A stretch of 64,000 nucleotides of DNA, from contig JAGTRT010000022.1 in assembly GCA_018261895.1 (NCBI GenBank), positions 1 to 64,000 of the forward strand, given 5' to 3'. Below the pieces are notes generated by a model. It was not told where the DNA came from and searched no databases. It was given only the letters and a program-made list of their open reading frames with translations. Source of the DNA: Pseudomonadota bacterium. Its GTDB lineage: Bacteria; Pseudomonadota; Gammaproteobacteria; Burkholderiales; Rhodocyclaceae. Positions 7,668 to 15,704 of this stretch are shown in pieces (within the stretch, counting starts at the first letter, position 1; each line of letters starts with the position of its first letter). A program made the translations under genes and the position numbers.

Positions 7668-8957
7668 ATGCTCGAAAGTACCCTCATCATCCTGTTGCTG
7701 ATCGCCGCCAGCGCCTTCTTCGCCACATCGGAAATCGCCCTGGCCGCCGCCCGCCGGCTCAAGCTCGAACAACTGGCCGGCGACGGTGATGCGCGGGCGC
7801 GGCAGGCCCTGGCGCTGCAGGCGCAGCCCGGCCACTTTTTCACGACCATCCAGATCGGCCTCAACGCCGTCGCCATCCTCGCCGGCATCCTCGGCGAAGG
7901 CGCCTACGCACCCTATTTCACTGCGCTGCTCGCCCCGCATTTCGCCAGCCTGGACACCGCCGAGACGCTGGCCACGGTGCTTTCCTTCGTGCTCGTCACC
8001 TCGGTATTCATCCTCTTCGCCGACCTCGTACCGAAGCGCATTGCCATCGTCGCCCCCGAGCGCATCGCGCTGCGCATCGCCGGGCCGATGACGCTATGCA
8101 TCCGCCTGCTGTCGCCGCTGATTTGGGCCTTCAACGGCATCGCCAGCCGCATCCTGGCGGCGCTCGGCCTGCCCCAGAAGCGCCCGGACGACGTCACGGC
8201 CGAAGACATCGTCGCCCTCGCCCAGGCCGGCGCTGATGCCGGCGTGGTCGCCGAGCAGGAGCAGCAGATGATCGAGAATGTGCTCGAACTCGACACGCGG
8301 ACGGCGCCATCGTCGATGACGCCGCGCGACGGCATCATCTGGCTCGACGTCGACGAGGACGAGACCAGCCTGCGCGCCAAGCTGGCGACGCATCCGCACT
8401 CGAAATACCCGGTCTGCCGCGACGAGATCGACCAGCCGCTCGGCTACGTCGATGCCAAGGACCTGCTCAGCCGTATCATCGCCGGCCAGCCGCTGGCCCT
8501 CGACGCGCCGCTGCTCAATCCGGCCCTGATCCTGCCCGACACGCTGACGCTGTCGGAAATCCTCGGCCATTTCCGCGATGGCCGCGAGGATTTCGCGCTG
8601 ATCATCAACGAGTATGCCCTGATCGTCGGCCTCATCACTCTCAACGACTTGACCAGCACGCTGGTCGGCGACCCGCTGATCGCCAGCGACGAAGCGCAGA
8701 TCGTCCGCCGCGACGCCGATTCGTGGTTGATCGACGGCCTGACGCCGATTGGCGATGTCGAAACCGAACTCGACCTGCCGCCCTTCCCGGATGACAGCCA
8801 GTACGAAACCGTCGCCGGCTTCATGATGTACATGCTGCGCAAGCTGCCCAAACGCACCGACAGCGTCGTACATGGCGGCTGCAAGTTCGAGGTCATCGAC
8901 GTCGACCGCAACCGCATCGACCAGCTGCTCGTCACCCGCCTGCCGCCGACCGCATAA
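7668..8957 (+). CDS. CNNM/CorC-HlyC family membrane protein
   Basis: The 429-residue protein has the three-part structure of this family. It comprises an N-terminal CNNM membrane domain (about 1-180, with FFATSEIALAAARRLKLEQL and FADLVPKRIAI), a CBS pair (about 200-325, with MTPRDGIIWLDVDE and YVDAKDLLSRI), and a C-terminal CorC_HlyC domain (about 345-425, with WLIDGLTPIGDVE). Relatives include the polyamine exporter PaeA (YtfL) and magnesium-linked CorC proteins; older names call them hemolysins. The next gene encodes a membrane-anchored spermidine-synthase-like protein 29 bases away. That makes a polyamine link attractive, but this is inference. Confidence 0.88.
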   Translation: MLESTLIILLLIAASAFFATSEIALAAARRLKLEQLAGDGDARARQALALQAQPGHFFTTIQIGLNAVAILAGILGEGAYAPYFTALLAPHFASLDTAETLATVLSFVLVTSVFILFADLVPKRIAIVAPERIALRIAGPMTLCIRLLSPLIWAFNGIASRILAALGLPQKRPDDVTAEDIVALAQAGADAGVVAEQEQQMIENVLELDTRTAPSSMTPRDGIIWLDVDEDETSLRAKLATHPHSKYPVCRDEIDQPLGYVDAKDLLSRIIAGQPLALDAPLLNPALILPDTLTLSEILGHFRDGREDFALIINEYALIVGLITLNDLTSTLVGDPLIASDEAQIVRRDADSWLIDGLTPIGDVETELDLPPFPDDSQYETVAGFMMYMLRKLPKRTDSVVHGGCKFEVIDVDRNRIDQLLVTRLPPTA

Positions 8958-8986
8958 AACCCGCCGCCGCAGGCGATAATTGCGGG

Positions 8987-10324
8987 ATGTCCCGTTTCCT
9001 CATCTACGCCATTGTCTTCATCGAAGGCTTCTGCTCGCTCGGCGCCGAAGTCATCGCGCTCCGGCGGCTCGTGCCGCACATCGGCAGTTCCATCGTCGTC
9101 ACGGCGCCGACCATCGGCTTCTTCCTGCTCGCGCTGGCGCTCGGTTACGCCTCGGGCGCCAGGGTCGCCGGCAACTACCTCAACATCGTCGCCCGCAATT
9201 TCCTGATCGCCGCCGCGCTCGCCGGCATCGGGCTGGCCGGCATCAGCGTCGACTGGATGTTCGCCCACCTGCAGCCGGTGCTCGTCGCCTACCTTGTCTT
9301 CATCGGCGGCGTGCTCTGCCCGCTGGCCTGGCTGCTCGGCCAGACCGTGCCAATCCTGACCAACCTCATGAAAGCCGAACGCACCGGCGAGGCGAGTGGC
9401 CTGGCTCTTTACTGGTCTACGCTCGGTTCCTTCCTCGGCTCGATCAGCCTATCGCTGCTCGTCATGCAGTGGCTCGGCGTTTCAGCGGCGGTCTTCGCCT
9501 GCGCCTTCGGGCTTCTCGTCGGCGCCGTTTTGCTAGCCGGGAAAAATTTCAAATTTTGGCTTTTTTCCGGGTTGACCGTGGGATTGTCTGCCGGACTCAA
9601 TCTGCAGCATGCCGTGACCGCCGACACGGCCTACGCCGAATACCTCATCGGCGCCGTCAATCTCCCGGGCCAGAAAGACCCGCGCGCCTTCTGGGTCAAC
9701 AAGTCGACCGCCTCGCTCATCGACAATTCCGAGCCGCCCAACTACACGCGCTACATCAGGCACCTGCGGCAGATCCTGCTCGACGACCTCGGCTTCTTCG
9801 ACAAGGACATCCTCGTCCTCGGCGCCGGCGGCTTCACGCTGTCGCACCGCGAACCGCTCAACCGCTACACCTACGTCGATATCGACCCGGCCATCAGGGA
9901 CATCGCCGAAAAGCACTTCCTGCGCGAACCGGCCCGTGGTGAATTCATCACCGACGACGCCCGCCGCTTCGTGGCGACCAGCGAACGTCGCTTCGACGCC
10001 GTCGTCGTCGATGTCTACAGCTCGCACACCTCGATTCCCAGCCACCTCGTCACCCGCGAGTTCTGGGCCGGCACGCGCCGCGTCCTCAAGCCGGACGGCG
10101 TGCTGCTCGCCAATCTGATCCTCGACGGCAAGCTCGAAAGCCCCTACGCCCGTAGCCTGCTCGCTACCATCGACAGCGTTTTCGGCCGCTGCGCCGTCGA
10201 CGTGCTGCACAAAGGCAAGGCGCTGGCCAACGTCGAAGTCAGCTGCTTCGCGAGCAGCCAGCCCAGCGAAACGGGCATCTACGTGGATGAGAAAAACCGG
10301 GCCGACCTCGACCGGGCAAAATGA
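8987..10324 (+). CDS. Membrane-fused spermidine-synthase-like protein
   Basis: The 445-residue protein combines an N-terminal membrane part with several helices (about residues 1-210) and a C-terminal class I methyltransferase-like, spermidine-synthase fold (about 235-430). The fold has the nucleotide-binding motif ILVLGAGGFTLS followed by YTYVDIDPAI, then FITDDARRF and DAVVVDVYSS. Such fusions exist in many bacteria and their aminopropyl-transfer activity is mostly unproven. Residues about 185-200 (KNFKFWLFSGLTVG) are encoded by a reversed copy of the dispersed repeat (R3) and fall in the last hydrophobic segment of the membrane part. Convergent with the small gene that follows, two bases away. 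Confidence 0.82.
   Translation: MSRFLIYAIVFIEGFCSLGAEVIALRRLVPHIGSSIVVTAPTIGFFLLALALGYASGARVAGNYLNIVARNFLIAAALAGIGLAGISVDWMFAHLQPVLVAYLVFIGGVLCPLAWLLGQTVPILTNLMKAERTGEASGLALYWSTLGSFLGSISLSLLVMQWLGVSAAVFACAFGLLVGAVLLAGKNFKFWLFSGLTVGLSAGLNLQHAVTADTAYAEYLIGAVNLPGQKDPRAFWVNKSTASLIDNSEPPNYTRYIRHLRQILLDDLGFFDKDILVLGAGGFTLSHREPLNRYTYVDIDPAIRDIAEKHFLREPARGEFITDDARRFVATSERRFDAVVVDVYSSHTSIPSHLVTREFWAGTRRVLKPDGVLLANLILDGKLESPYARSLLATIDSVFGRCAVDVLHKGKALANVEVSCFASSQPSETGIYVDEKNRADLDRAK
9541..9579 (-). repeat. Dispersed repeat copy R3, inside a coding sequence
   Basis: Read on the minus strand this is ACGGTCAACCCGGAAAAAAG (one extra C), then CCAAAATTTGAAATTTTT. It lies wholly inside the spermidine-synthase-like gene, opposite to the direction of transcription. 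It is translated there as a hydrophobic stretch (FKFWLFSGLTVG). Confidence 0.8.
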
Positions 10325-10326
10325 AT

Positions 10327-10572
10327 TCAGGGCGGCGGCAAGGCCCGCTGCGCCTTGTCAGGCAAGGACTTCCGGTCCAGGCCGGTGCCATGCCAGAAAA
10401 GCATTAGCCAGATCAGCGAGCCCAGCGGCAAAACCACGCCAACGCCAAACAGCCCGATTTTGAAGGATCGCCCCCAGGTCGAACGGGCCGCGAACATCAT
10501 GCCGGTGGCCTGTGGCAACTGGCGAACCAGCGTGGTGTAGCCGCGCACCAGATTGGCGGCGTATCGGATCAT
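10327..10572 (-). CDS. Small hypothetical membrane protein
   Basis: The 81-residue protein has an amphipathic start (MIRYAANLVRGYTTLVRQL), a hydrophobic helix at about 38-62 (FKIGLFGVGVVLPLGSLIWLML) and a Pro-rich end. I recognise no family. The ATG at 10572 has GAGG about eleven bases upstream. It ends two bases from the convergent spermidine-synthase-like gene and lies downstream of the TetR gene on the same strand, with 93 bases between. Only the reading frame, start site and membrane helix support it. Confidence 0.5.
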   Translation of the reverse strand: MIRYAANLVRGYTTLVRQLPQATGMMFAARSTWGRSFKIGLFGVGVVLPLGSLIWLMLFWHGTGLDRKSLPDKAQRALPPP

Positions 10573-10665
10573 GGCAGGGATATCCTCGTCGTCTATCGAC
10601 GTGAGTATGCCGGCCGCACATTGCCGGAAGATGACCGGAAAGCCGCGTTCCCGGCGTATCCGCGC

Positions 10666-11286
10666 TCAAGCCCGTCGGCGCAGCGCCATGTGCGTCGAGA
10701 TCATGGCCGGAATCTGCTTGTCGAGATCGGAGCCCTTCTGGCAGCCGAGCATCAGGTGCAGCAAACCGCTGGTGAAAGCCCAGGTATCGCGGGCAATGGC
10801 GGTCGGATCGAGCCCCTGGCGCAACATTCCCTTGTCCGCGGCCTTGCGGTAGATGCGCTCCATTTTCTCGAGAAACTCGTAGGCCGGGCGGCCCGCCTCT
10901 TCCTGCACGGCGGAAAACTCATCGACGTATTCGCAGCGGGAAATCATGATTTCGAACACTTCGCGCACGACCGGGCAGTCATCGAGCACGCGGAAAAATT
11001 CCTTGAGCGACGCCTCGATGGCATCGAGCGGATTGGCAAAATCGTCCGAGAGAAGCAGTGAATCGGTGCGCTCGACCATGGGCGCAAAAACGTCTTCGCG
11101 CATGGCGAAAAACAATTCGGCCTTGTCCTTGAAATGCCAGTAAATGGCGCCGCGCGTCACGCCGGCCTCCTTGGCAATCTTCTCCAGCGTCGAACGGCTG
11201 ACGCCGCATTGGTGAAACACGGCACGCGCCGATTCGATGATTTCCTTGCGGGTCTGCTCTGCTTCTTCCTTCGTTTTTCTGACCAT
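10666..11286 (-). CDS. TetR-family repressor of the RND efflux operon
   Basis: The 206-residue protein has an N-terminal TetR helix-turn-helix (about 14-60: RKEIIESARAVFHQCG, IAKEAGVTRGAIYWHFKDK). Its ligand-binding part resembles AcrR/TtgR/MtrR (FFRVLDDCPVVREVFEIM). Regulators of this group repress RND pumps and release DNA when they bind toxic compounds. It is divergent from a complete RND operon. The intergenic palindrome ACATTCATGAATGT (11368-11381) closely resembles the known AcrR/TtgR-type box. The target is inferred from position and operator; the inducing compound cannot be read from sequence. Confidence 0.9.
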   Translation of the reverse strand: MVRKTKEEAEQTRKEIIESARAVFHQCGVSRSTLEKIAKEAGVTRGAIYWHFKDKAELFFAMREDVFAPMVERTDSLLLSDDFANPLDAIEASLKEFFRVLDDCPVVREVFEIMISRCEYVDEFSAVQEEAGRPAYEFLEKMERIYRKAADKGMLRQGLDPTAIARDTWAFTSGLLHLMLGCQKGSDLDKQIPAMISTHMALRRRA

Positions 11287-11360
11287 CTTCTCTCCTGACC
11301 GAACAATCCGGCCTGCTTTTTATCTTACGACAGCCTGTCACCGTTCGTTACAAATACCTA

Positions 11361-11388
11361 TTTACATACATTCATGAATGTTTATAAT
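11361..11388 (+). promoter_or_regulatory. RND operon promoter with overlapping AcrR-type operator
   Basis: A -35 box TTTACA (11361-11366; five of six consensus bases) and a perfect -10 box TATAAT (11383-11388) are separated by 16 bases. The spacer contains the perfect 14-base palindrome ACATTCATGAATGT (11368-11381). It extends to a 26-base imperfect dyad at 11362-11387 with two mismatched pairs. A repressor bound there would cover both promoter boxes. The adaptor start codon lies 33 bases downstream. Confidence 0.82.
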
Positions 11389-11420
11389 TCATCACAGCAA
11401 AATTGACAAGGAGAATTCGC

Positions 11421-12578
11421 GTGGCCCCGACAACCCATTTCCGTCGCCCGGTACTGGCCGTGGCACTTTCCGCATTATTGGCCGGAGCCGCCCTCACCGG
11501 CTGCTCCGGTGACAAGTCGGCCGGCGGCCCGCCGAAGATGGGCCCGATGCCGGTCACGGCCATCGACATGCAGCCGCAGAAGGTGCCGACCAGCATCGAA
11601 ATCATGGCGCAGACCGAAGGCGCCCGCGAAACCGAAGTGCGCGCCCGCATCGGCGGCATCCTGACCAAGCGCCTGTACCAGGAAGGCGAAGTCGTCAAAT
11701 CCGGCCAGCCGCTCTTCCAGATTGACCGTACCTCCTACGAAATCGCCCTCGCCGAGGCCAAGGCCAAGGCCGACCAGACCGATCGCGAAATGAAACGCCT
11801 GAAGACGCTGATCGACGCCAAGGCGATCTCGCAGAAGGAATACGACGACGCCACCTCGAACAACGCCATGGCCCAGGCCGCCTTGCGCCAGGCCGAGTTG
11901 AACCTGTCGTGGACCACCGTCACGGCGCCCGTCGCCGGCACCACCGGCCGCGCCCTCAAGTCGGACGGCAACCTCGTGACCGTCGGCAGCGACAGCCTGC
12001 TCACCTCGATCTACCAGACCAACCCGATCTGGGTCCGCTTCAGCCTCGGCGAATCCGACCTCGCCAAGTTCCCGGCCGGTCGCGTCACCGACAAGGACGT
12101 CAAGGGCGTCGAACTGATCCAGGGCAACGGCCAGACCTACGAGAAGAAGGGCAAGCTCAACTTCCTCGCCACCAACATCGACACCACGCTCGGCACCCAG
12201 GCCCTGCGCGCCGAATTCGACAACGCCGGCGGCCAGCTGCTGCCCGGCCAGTTCGTCCGCGTCCGCCTGATCACCGGCGAGCGCGACGGCGTCTTCCTCG
12301 TGCCGCAAGCGGCCGTGCTGCAGACCGAAATGGGCACGCTGGTCATGACCGTCGGCCCCGAAAACAAGGTGGCACCGCGCCCGGTCAAGGCCGGCGAATG
12401 GTACGGCAAGGACTGGGTCATCCTCGGCGGCCTCAAGGCCGGCGACAAGGTCATTGTCGACAACCTGATCAAGCTGCGTCCAGGCGCTCCGGTTGATCCG
12501 CATCCGCCGGCTGCCGCCAAGCCGGCAGAAGAAGCCAAGGCACCGGCCAGCAACGCAGCGGCCGCCAAGAAGGACTAA
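11421..12578 (+). CDS. RND efflux periplasmic adaptor (AcrA/MexA type)
   Basis: This 385-residue lipoprotein links the inner membrane pump to the outer membrane channel. The signal peptide ends in the lipobox LTGC, so the mature N-terminal cysteine is expected to be lipidated. Family sequence includes TEVRARIGGILTKRLYQEG (lipoyl half), a coiled-coil hairpin around residues 100-150, APVAGTTGRALKSDGNLVT, and a C-terminal Ala/Pro/Lys-rich tail. The GTG at 11421 is chosen because AAGGAG lies seven bases upstream; a TTG six codons earlier would overlap that ribosome site. It is the first gene of a three-gene operon with the pump three bases downstream. Confidence 0.93.
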   Translation: MAPTTHFRRPVLAVALSALLAGAALTGCSGDKSAGGPPKMGPMPVTAIDMQPQKVPTSIEIMAQTEGARETEVRARIGGILTKRLYQEGEVVKSGQPLFQIDRTSYEIALAEAKAKADQTDREMKRLKTLIDAKAISQKEYDDATSNNAMAQAALRQAELNLSWTTVTAPVAGTTGRALKSDGNLVTVGSDSLLTSIYQTNPIWVRFSLGESDLAKFPAGRVTDKDVKGVELIQGNGQTYEKKGKLNFLATNIDTTLGTQALRAEFDNAGGQLLPGQFVRVRLITGERDGVFLVPQAAVLQTEMGTLVMTVGPENKVAPRPVKAGEWYGKDWVILGGLKAGDKVIVDNLIKLRPGAPVDPHPPAAAKPAEEAKAPASNAAAAKKD

Positions 12579-12581
12579 ACC

Positions 12582-15500
12582 ATGTCCAGATTCTTCATCA
12601 ACCGACCGATTTTCGCGTCGGTCATCTCGATCATCATCGTCATCGCCGGGCTGGTCGCCTCGCAGGTGCTGCCCATCGCGCAGTATCCGCAGATCGCCCC
12701 GCCGACCGTGCTGATCACCGCCACCTACCCGGGCGCCTCGGCTGAAACACTGGCCAAGACAGTCGCCGCGCCGATCGAGGAACAGCTCAACGGCGTCGAG
12801 AACATGGTGTATTTCAACTCGTCGGCCACTGCCAACGGCACGGTGACGATCACCGCCACCTTCGAAGTCGGCACCAACGTCGACATGGCTGCGGTCAACG
12901 TCAATAACCGCGTCAAGGCGGCCGAACCGCGCCTGCCGGAATCCGTCCGGCGCAACGGCGTGATCGTCCAGAAGCGCTCCAACGACATCCTGCAGGTCGT
13001 CGCCCTCAAGTCCGACGGCGGCAAGTACAGCACGCTCTACCTCTCCAACTACGCCAGCCTGAACATCGTCGACGAGTTGAAGCGGGTCAAGGGCGTCGGC
13101 GACGTAACCATCTTCGGTGCCCAGGACTACTCGATGCGCGTCTGGCTCAAGCCTGACCGCATGGCCCAGCTTGGCCTGACCAGCGCCGAGGTCGCCGCCG
13201 CGATCAGCGCCCAGAACGCCCAGAACGCGGCCGGCAAGATCGGTCAGGAACCGGCGCCGAACGACCAGCAACTGGTCTATACGGTGACCGCCAAGGGCCG
13301 CCTGCTGACCGAGGAAGAGTTCGGCAACATCGTCATCCGCGCCAGCGGCCCGGGCGGCCTGTTGCGCCTCAAGGACGTCGCCCGCATCGAGCTTGGTGCC
13401 TACAGCTACGACCAGCGCGTGACGCTCGACGGCCAGCCGACCATCGCCATGGGCGTCTTCCTGCAGACCGGCGCCAATGCGCTGGAAGTGGCTGAAGCCG
13501 TACGGGTCAAGATGGTCGAGTTGAAGGCCAAGTTCCCCGAGGCAATGGACTACGTCATTCCCTTCGATACGACCCGTTTCGTCTCGGCCTCGATCAAGGA
13601 AGTCCGCAACACGCTGATCGAAGCGATGATCCTGGTGCTCGCCGTGGTCTTCCTCTTCCTGCAAAGCTGGCGTGCCACGCTGATCCCGATGGTCGCCGTG
13701 CCCATTTCGCTGATCGGCACCTTCGCCGGCCTGTGGCTGTTCGGTTTCTCGATCAACACGCTGACGCTGTTCGCCATGGTCCTGGCCATCGGTATCGTGG
13801 TCGACGATGCCATCGTCGTGCTCGAGAACGTCGAGCGTCTGATGGCCGAAGAGAAGCTGCCGCCCAAGCAGGCCGCGATCAAGGCCATGCACCAGGTGAC
13901 CGGGGCGCTGATCGCCATCGTGCTGGTGCTGGTTTCGGTGTTCGTCCCGGTCGCCTTCCTCGGCGGCATCGCCGGCCAGCTGTACAAGCAGTTCGCCGTG
14001 ACCGTGGCCGTGGCCGTCGTGCTCTCCGGTGTCGTCGCGCTGACCCTGACACCGGCCCTGTGCGCCCTGCTGCTCAAGGCCCAGCACACCGAGAACAAGC
14101 TGTTCGCGCCGTTCAACCGCCTGTTCGAGCGCCTGACCAACAATTACACACGCACCGTCGGCCTGACGATGCGTCACGGCATCATCGGTACGCTGGTGTT
14201 CGCTGCCGTGATCGGCGTGACCGTGTTCTTCTTCCGCGTCATTCCGGGCAGCTTCGTGCCGGCCGAGGACCAGGGCTACCTGATTTCGGCCCTGATCCTG
14301 CCGGACGGCGCCACGCTCAAGCGCACGGAAAAGACCGGTGAAGGCATGCGCCAGATGATCGCCCAGGACGAAGCGGTCAAGCACACCTTCATCGTCTCCG
14401 GCTTCGACCTGATCGGCGGCGGCAACAAGCCCAACGCCGGCACCATGTTCATTCCGCTCAAGGACTGGTCCGAGCGCCAGGGCAAGGCGCAGGACCTGGC
14501 CGGCAAATTCATGGGCATCGGCATGATGCAGCCGGACGGCATGGGCCTCGTCTTCAACCCGCCCCCGATCATGGGCCTGGGCACCGCCGGCGGTTTCGAG
14601 GTGTATGTGCAGAACCGCGTGGATGGCGACGCCCGCCGCCTCAACGAGGTGACGCAGAACTTCATGGAAGAGCTGAAGAAGCACCCGGAATTCACCCGCA
14701 TTTCGACCTTCTTCCGCCCGACCGTGCCGCAATTGTTCGTCGAAGTCGACGAACAGAAGGCGCTGGCGCTGGGCATTCCTGTCGCCGACATCTACTCGAC
14801 GCTGCAAAGCACGATGGGTGCGCTCTACGTCAATGACTTCAACAAGGCCGGCCGCGTCTATCGCGTGCAGTTGCAGGCCGAGGCGCCCTACCGCATGAAG
14901 CCGGACGACATCGGCAAGGTTTACGTGCGCAGCACGACGACCAACGCCATGATTCCGCTGTCTGCCGTCAGCCGCGTCAAGAACATCGTCGGTCCGGAAC
15001 AGGTCGAGCGCTTCAACGGCTTCATCGCCGCCAAGGTCATGGGCGATTCCAAGCCGGGCGTCAGCTCGGGCGACGCCATCAAGATCGTCGAGGAAGTCGC
15101 CAACGCCACCCTGCCCGACGGCTTCGGCATCTCGTGGACCGGCCAGGCCTTCCAGGAAAAGCGCAGTTCCGGCTCGTCGGCCCAGGCCTTCGGCTTCGCC
15201 ATCATCATGGTCTTCCTGATCCTCGCCGCCCAGTATGAAAAGTGGTCGCTGCCGGTCGCCGTCGTCATGGCCGTGCCCTTCGCCCTGATGGGTGCGCTGA
15301 CGGCCATCTGGCTGCGTGGCATGCCGAACGACATCTACTTCCAGATCGGTCTCGTCGTGCTCATCGGCCTGGCGTCGAAAAACGCCATCCTGATCGTCGA
15401 GTTCGCCGCCCAGAAGTACGCCGAAGGCATGAGCGCGGCCGATGCGGCCATCGAAGCGGCCCGCCTGCGCCTGCGCCCGATCATCATGACCTCGCTGGCC

Positions 15501-15704
15501 TTCGTGCTCGGCGTCTTCCCGCTGGTCAAGGCCACCGGCGCCGGCGCTGCCGCCCGCCAGTCGATGGGGACCGGCGTCTTCGGCGGCATGCTCGCCGCCA
15601 CCTTCATCGCCACCATTTTCGTGCCGCTCTTCTTCAAGTGGCTGGAACGTGGCAAACAGATCGACCCCTCGCACTTTGAAGCGAACGAGGAGGAAAAAGC
15701 ATGA
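12582..15704 (+). CDS. RND multidrug efflux pump, inner membrane subunit (AcrB/MexB, HAE1)
   Basis: The 1040-residue proton-driven trimeric transporter has the standard length for hydrophobe/amphiphile efflux pumps. It starts MSRFFINRPIFASVISIIIVIAG (first membrane helix). Both periplasmic loops are complete, and the proton-relay helix carries the essential aspartate pair in GIVVDDAIVVLENVERLM. The second half has QIGLVVLIGLASKNAILIVEF and RLRPIIMTS. The closest well-studied relatives are AcrB, MexB and TtgB, pumps for antibiotics, dyes, solvents and detergents. Its own substrate range cannot be read from sequence. Confidence 0.96.
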   Translation: MSRFFINRPIFASVISIIIVIAGLVASQVLPIAQYPQIAPPTVLITATYPGASAETLAKTVAAPIEEQLNGVENMVYFNSSATANGTVTITATFEVGTNVDMAAVNVNNRVKAAEPRLPESVRRNGVIVQKRSNDILQVVALKSDGGKYSTLYLSNYASLNIVDELKRVKGVGDVTIFGAQDYSMRVWLKPDRMAQLGLTSAEVAAAISAQNAQNAAGKIGQEPAPNDQQLVYTVTAKGRLLTEEEFGNIVIRASGPGGLLRLKDVARIELGAYSYDQRVTLDGQPTIAMGVFLQTGANALEVAEAVRVKMVELKAKFPEAMDYVIPFDTTRFVSASIKEVRNTLIEAMILVLAVVFLFLQSWRATLIPMVAVPISLIGTFAGLWLFGFSINTLTLFAMVLAIGIVVDDAIVVLENVERLMAEEKLPPKQAAIKAMHQVTGALIAIVLVLVSVFVPVAFLGGIAGQLYKQFAVTVAVAVVLSGVVALTLTPALCALLLKAQHTENKLFAPFNRLFERLTNNYTRTVGLTMRHGIIGTLVFAAVIGVTVFFFRVIPGSFVPAEDQGYLISALILPDGATLKRTEKTGEGMRQMIAQDEAVKHTFIVSGFDLIGGGNKPNAGTMFIPLKDWSERQGKAQDLAGKFMGIGMMQPDGMGLVFNPPPIMGLGTAGGFEVYVQNRVDGDARRLNEVTQNFMEELKKHPEFTRISTFFRPTVPQLFVEVDEQKALALGIPVADIYSTLQSTMGALYVNDFNKAGRVYRVQLQAEAPYRMKPDDIGKVYVRSTTTNAMIPLSAVSRVKNIVGPEQVERFNGFIAAKVMGDSKPGVSSGDAIKIVEEVANATLPDGFGISWTGQAFQEKRSSGSSAQAFGFAIIMVFLILAAQYEKWSLPVAVVMAVPFALMGALTAIWLRGMPNDIYFQIGLVVLIGLASKNAILIVEFAAQKYAEGMSAADAAIEAARLRLRPIIMTSLAFVLGVFPLVKATGAGAAARQSMGTGVFGGMLAATFIATIFVPLFFKWLERGKQIDPSHFEANEEEKA

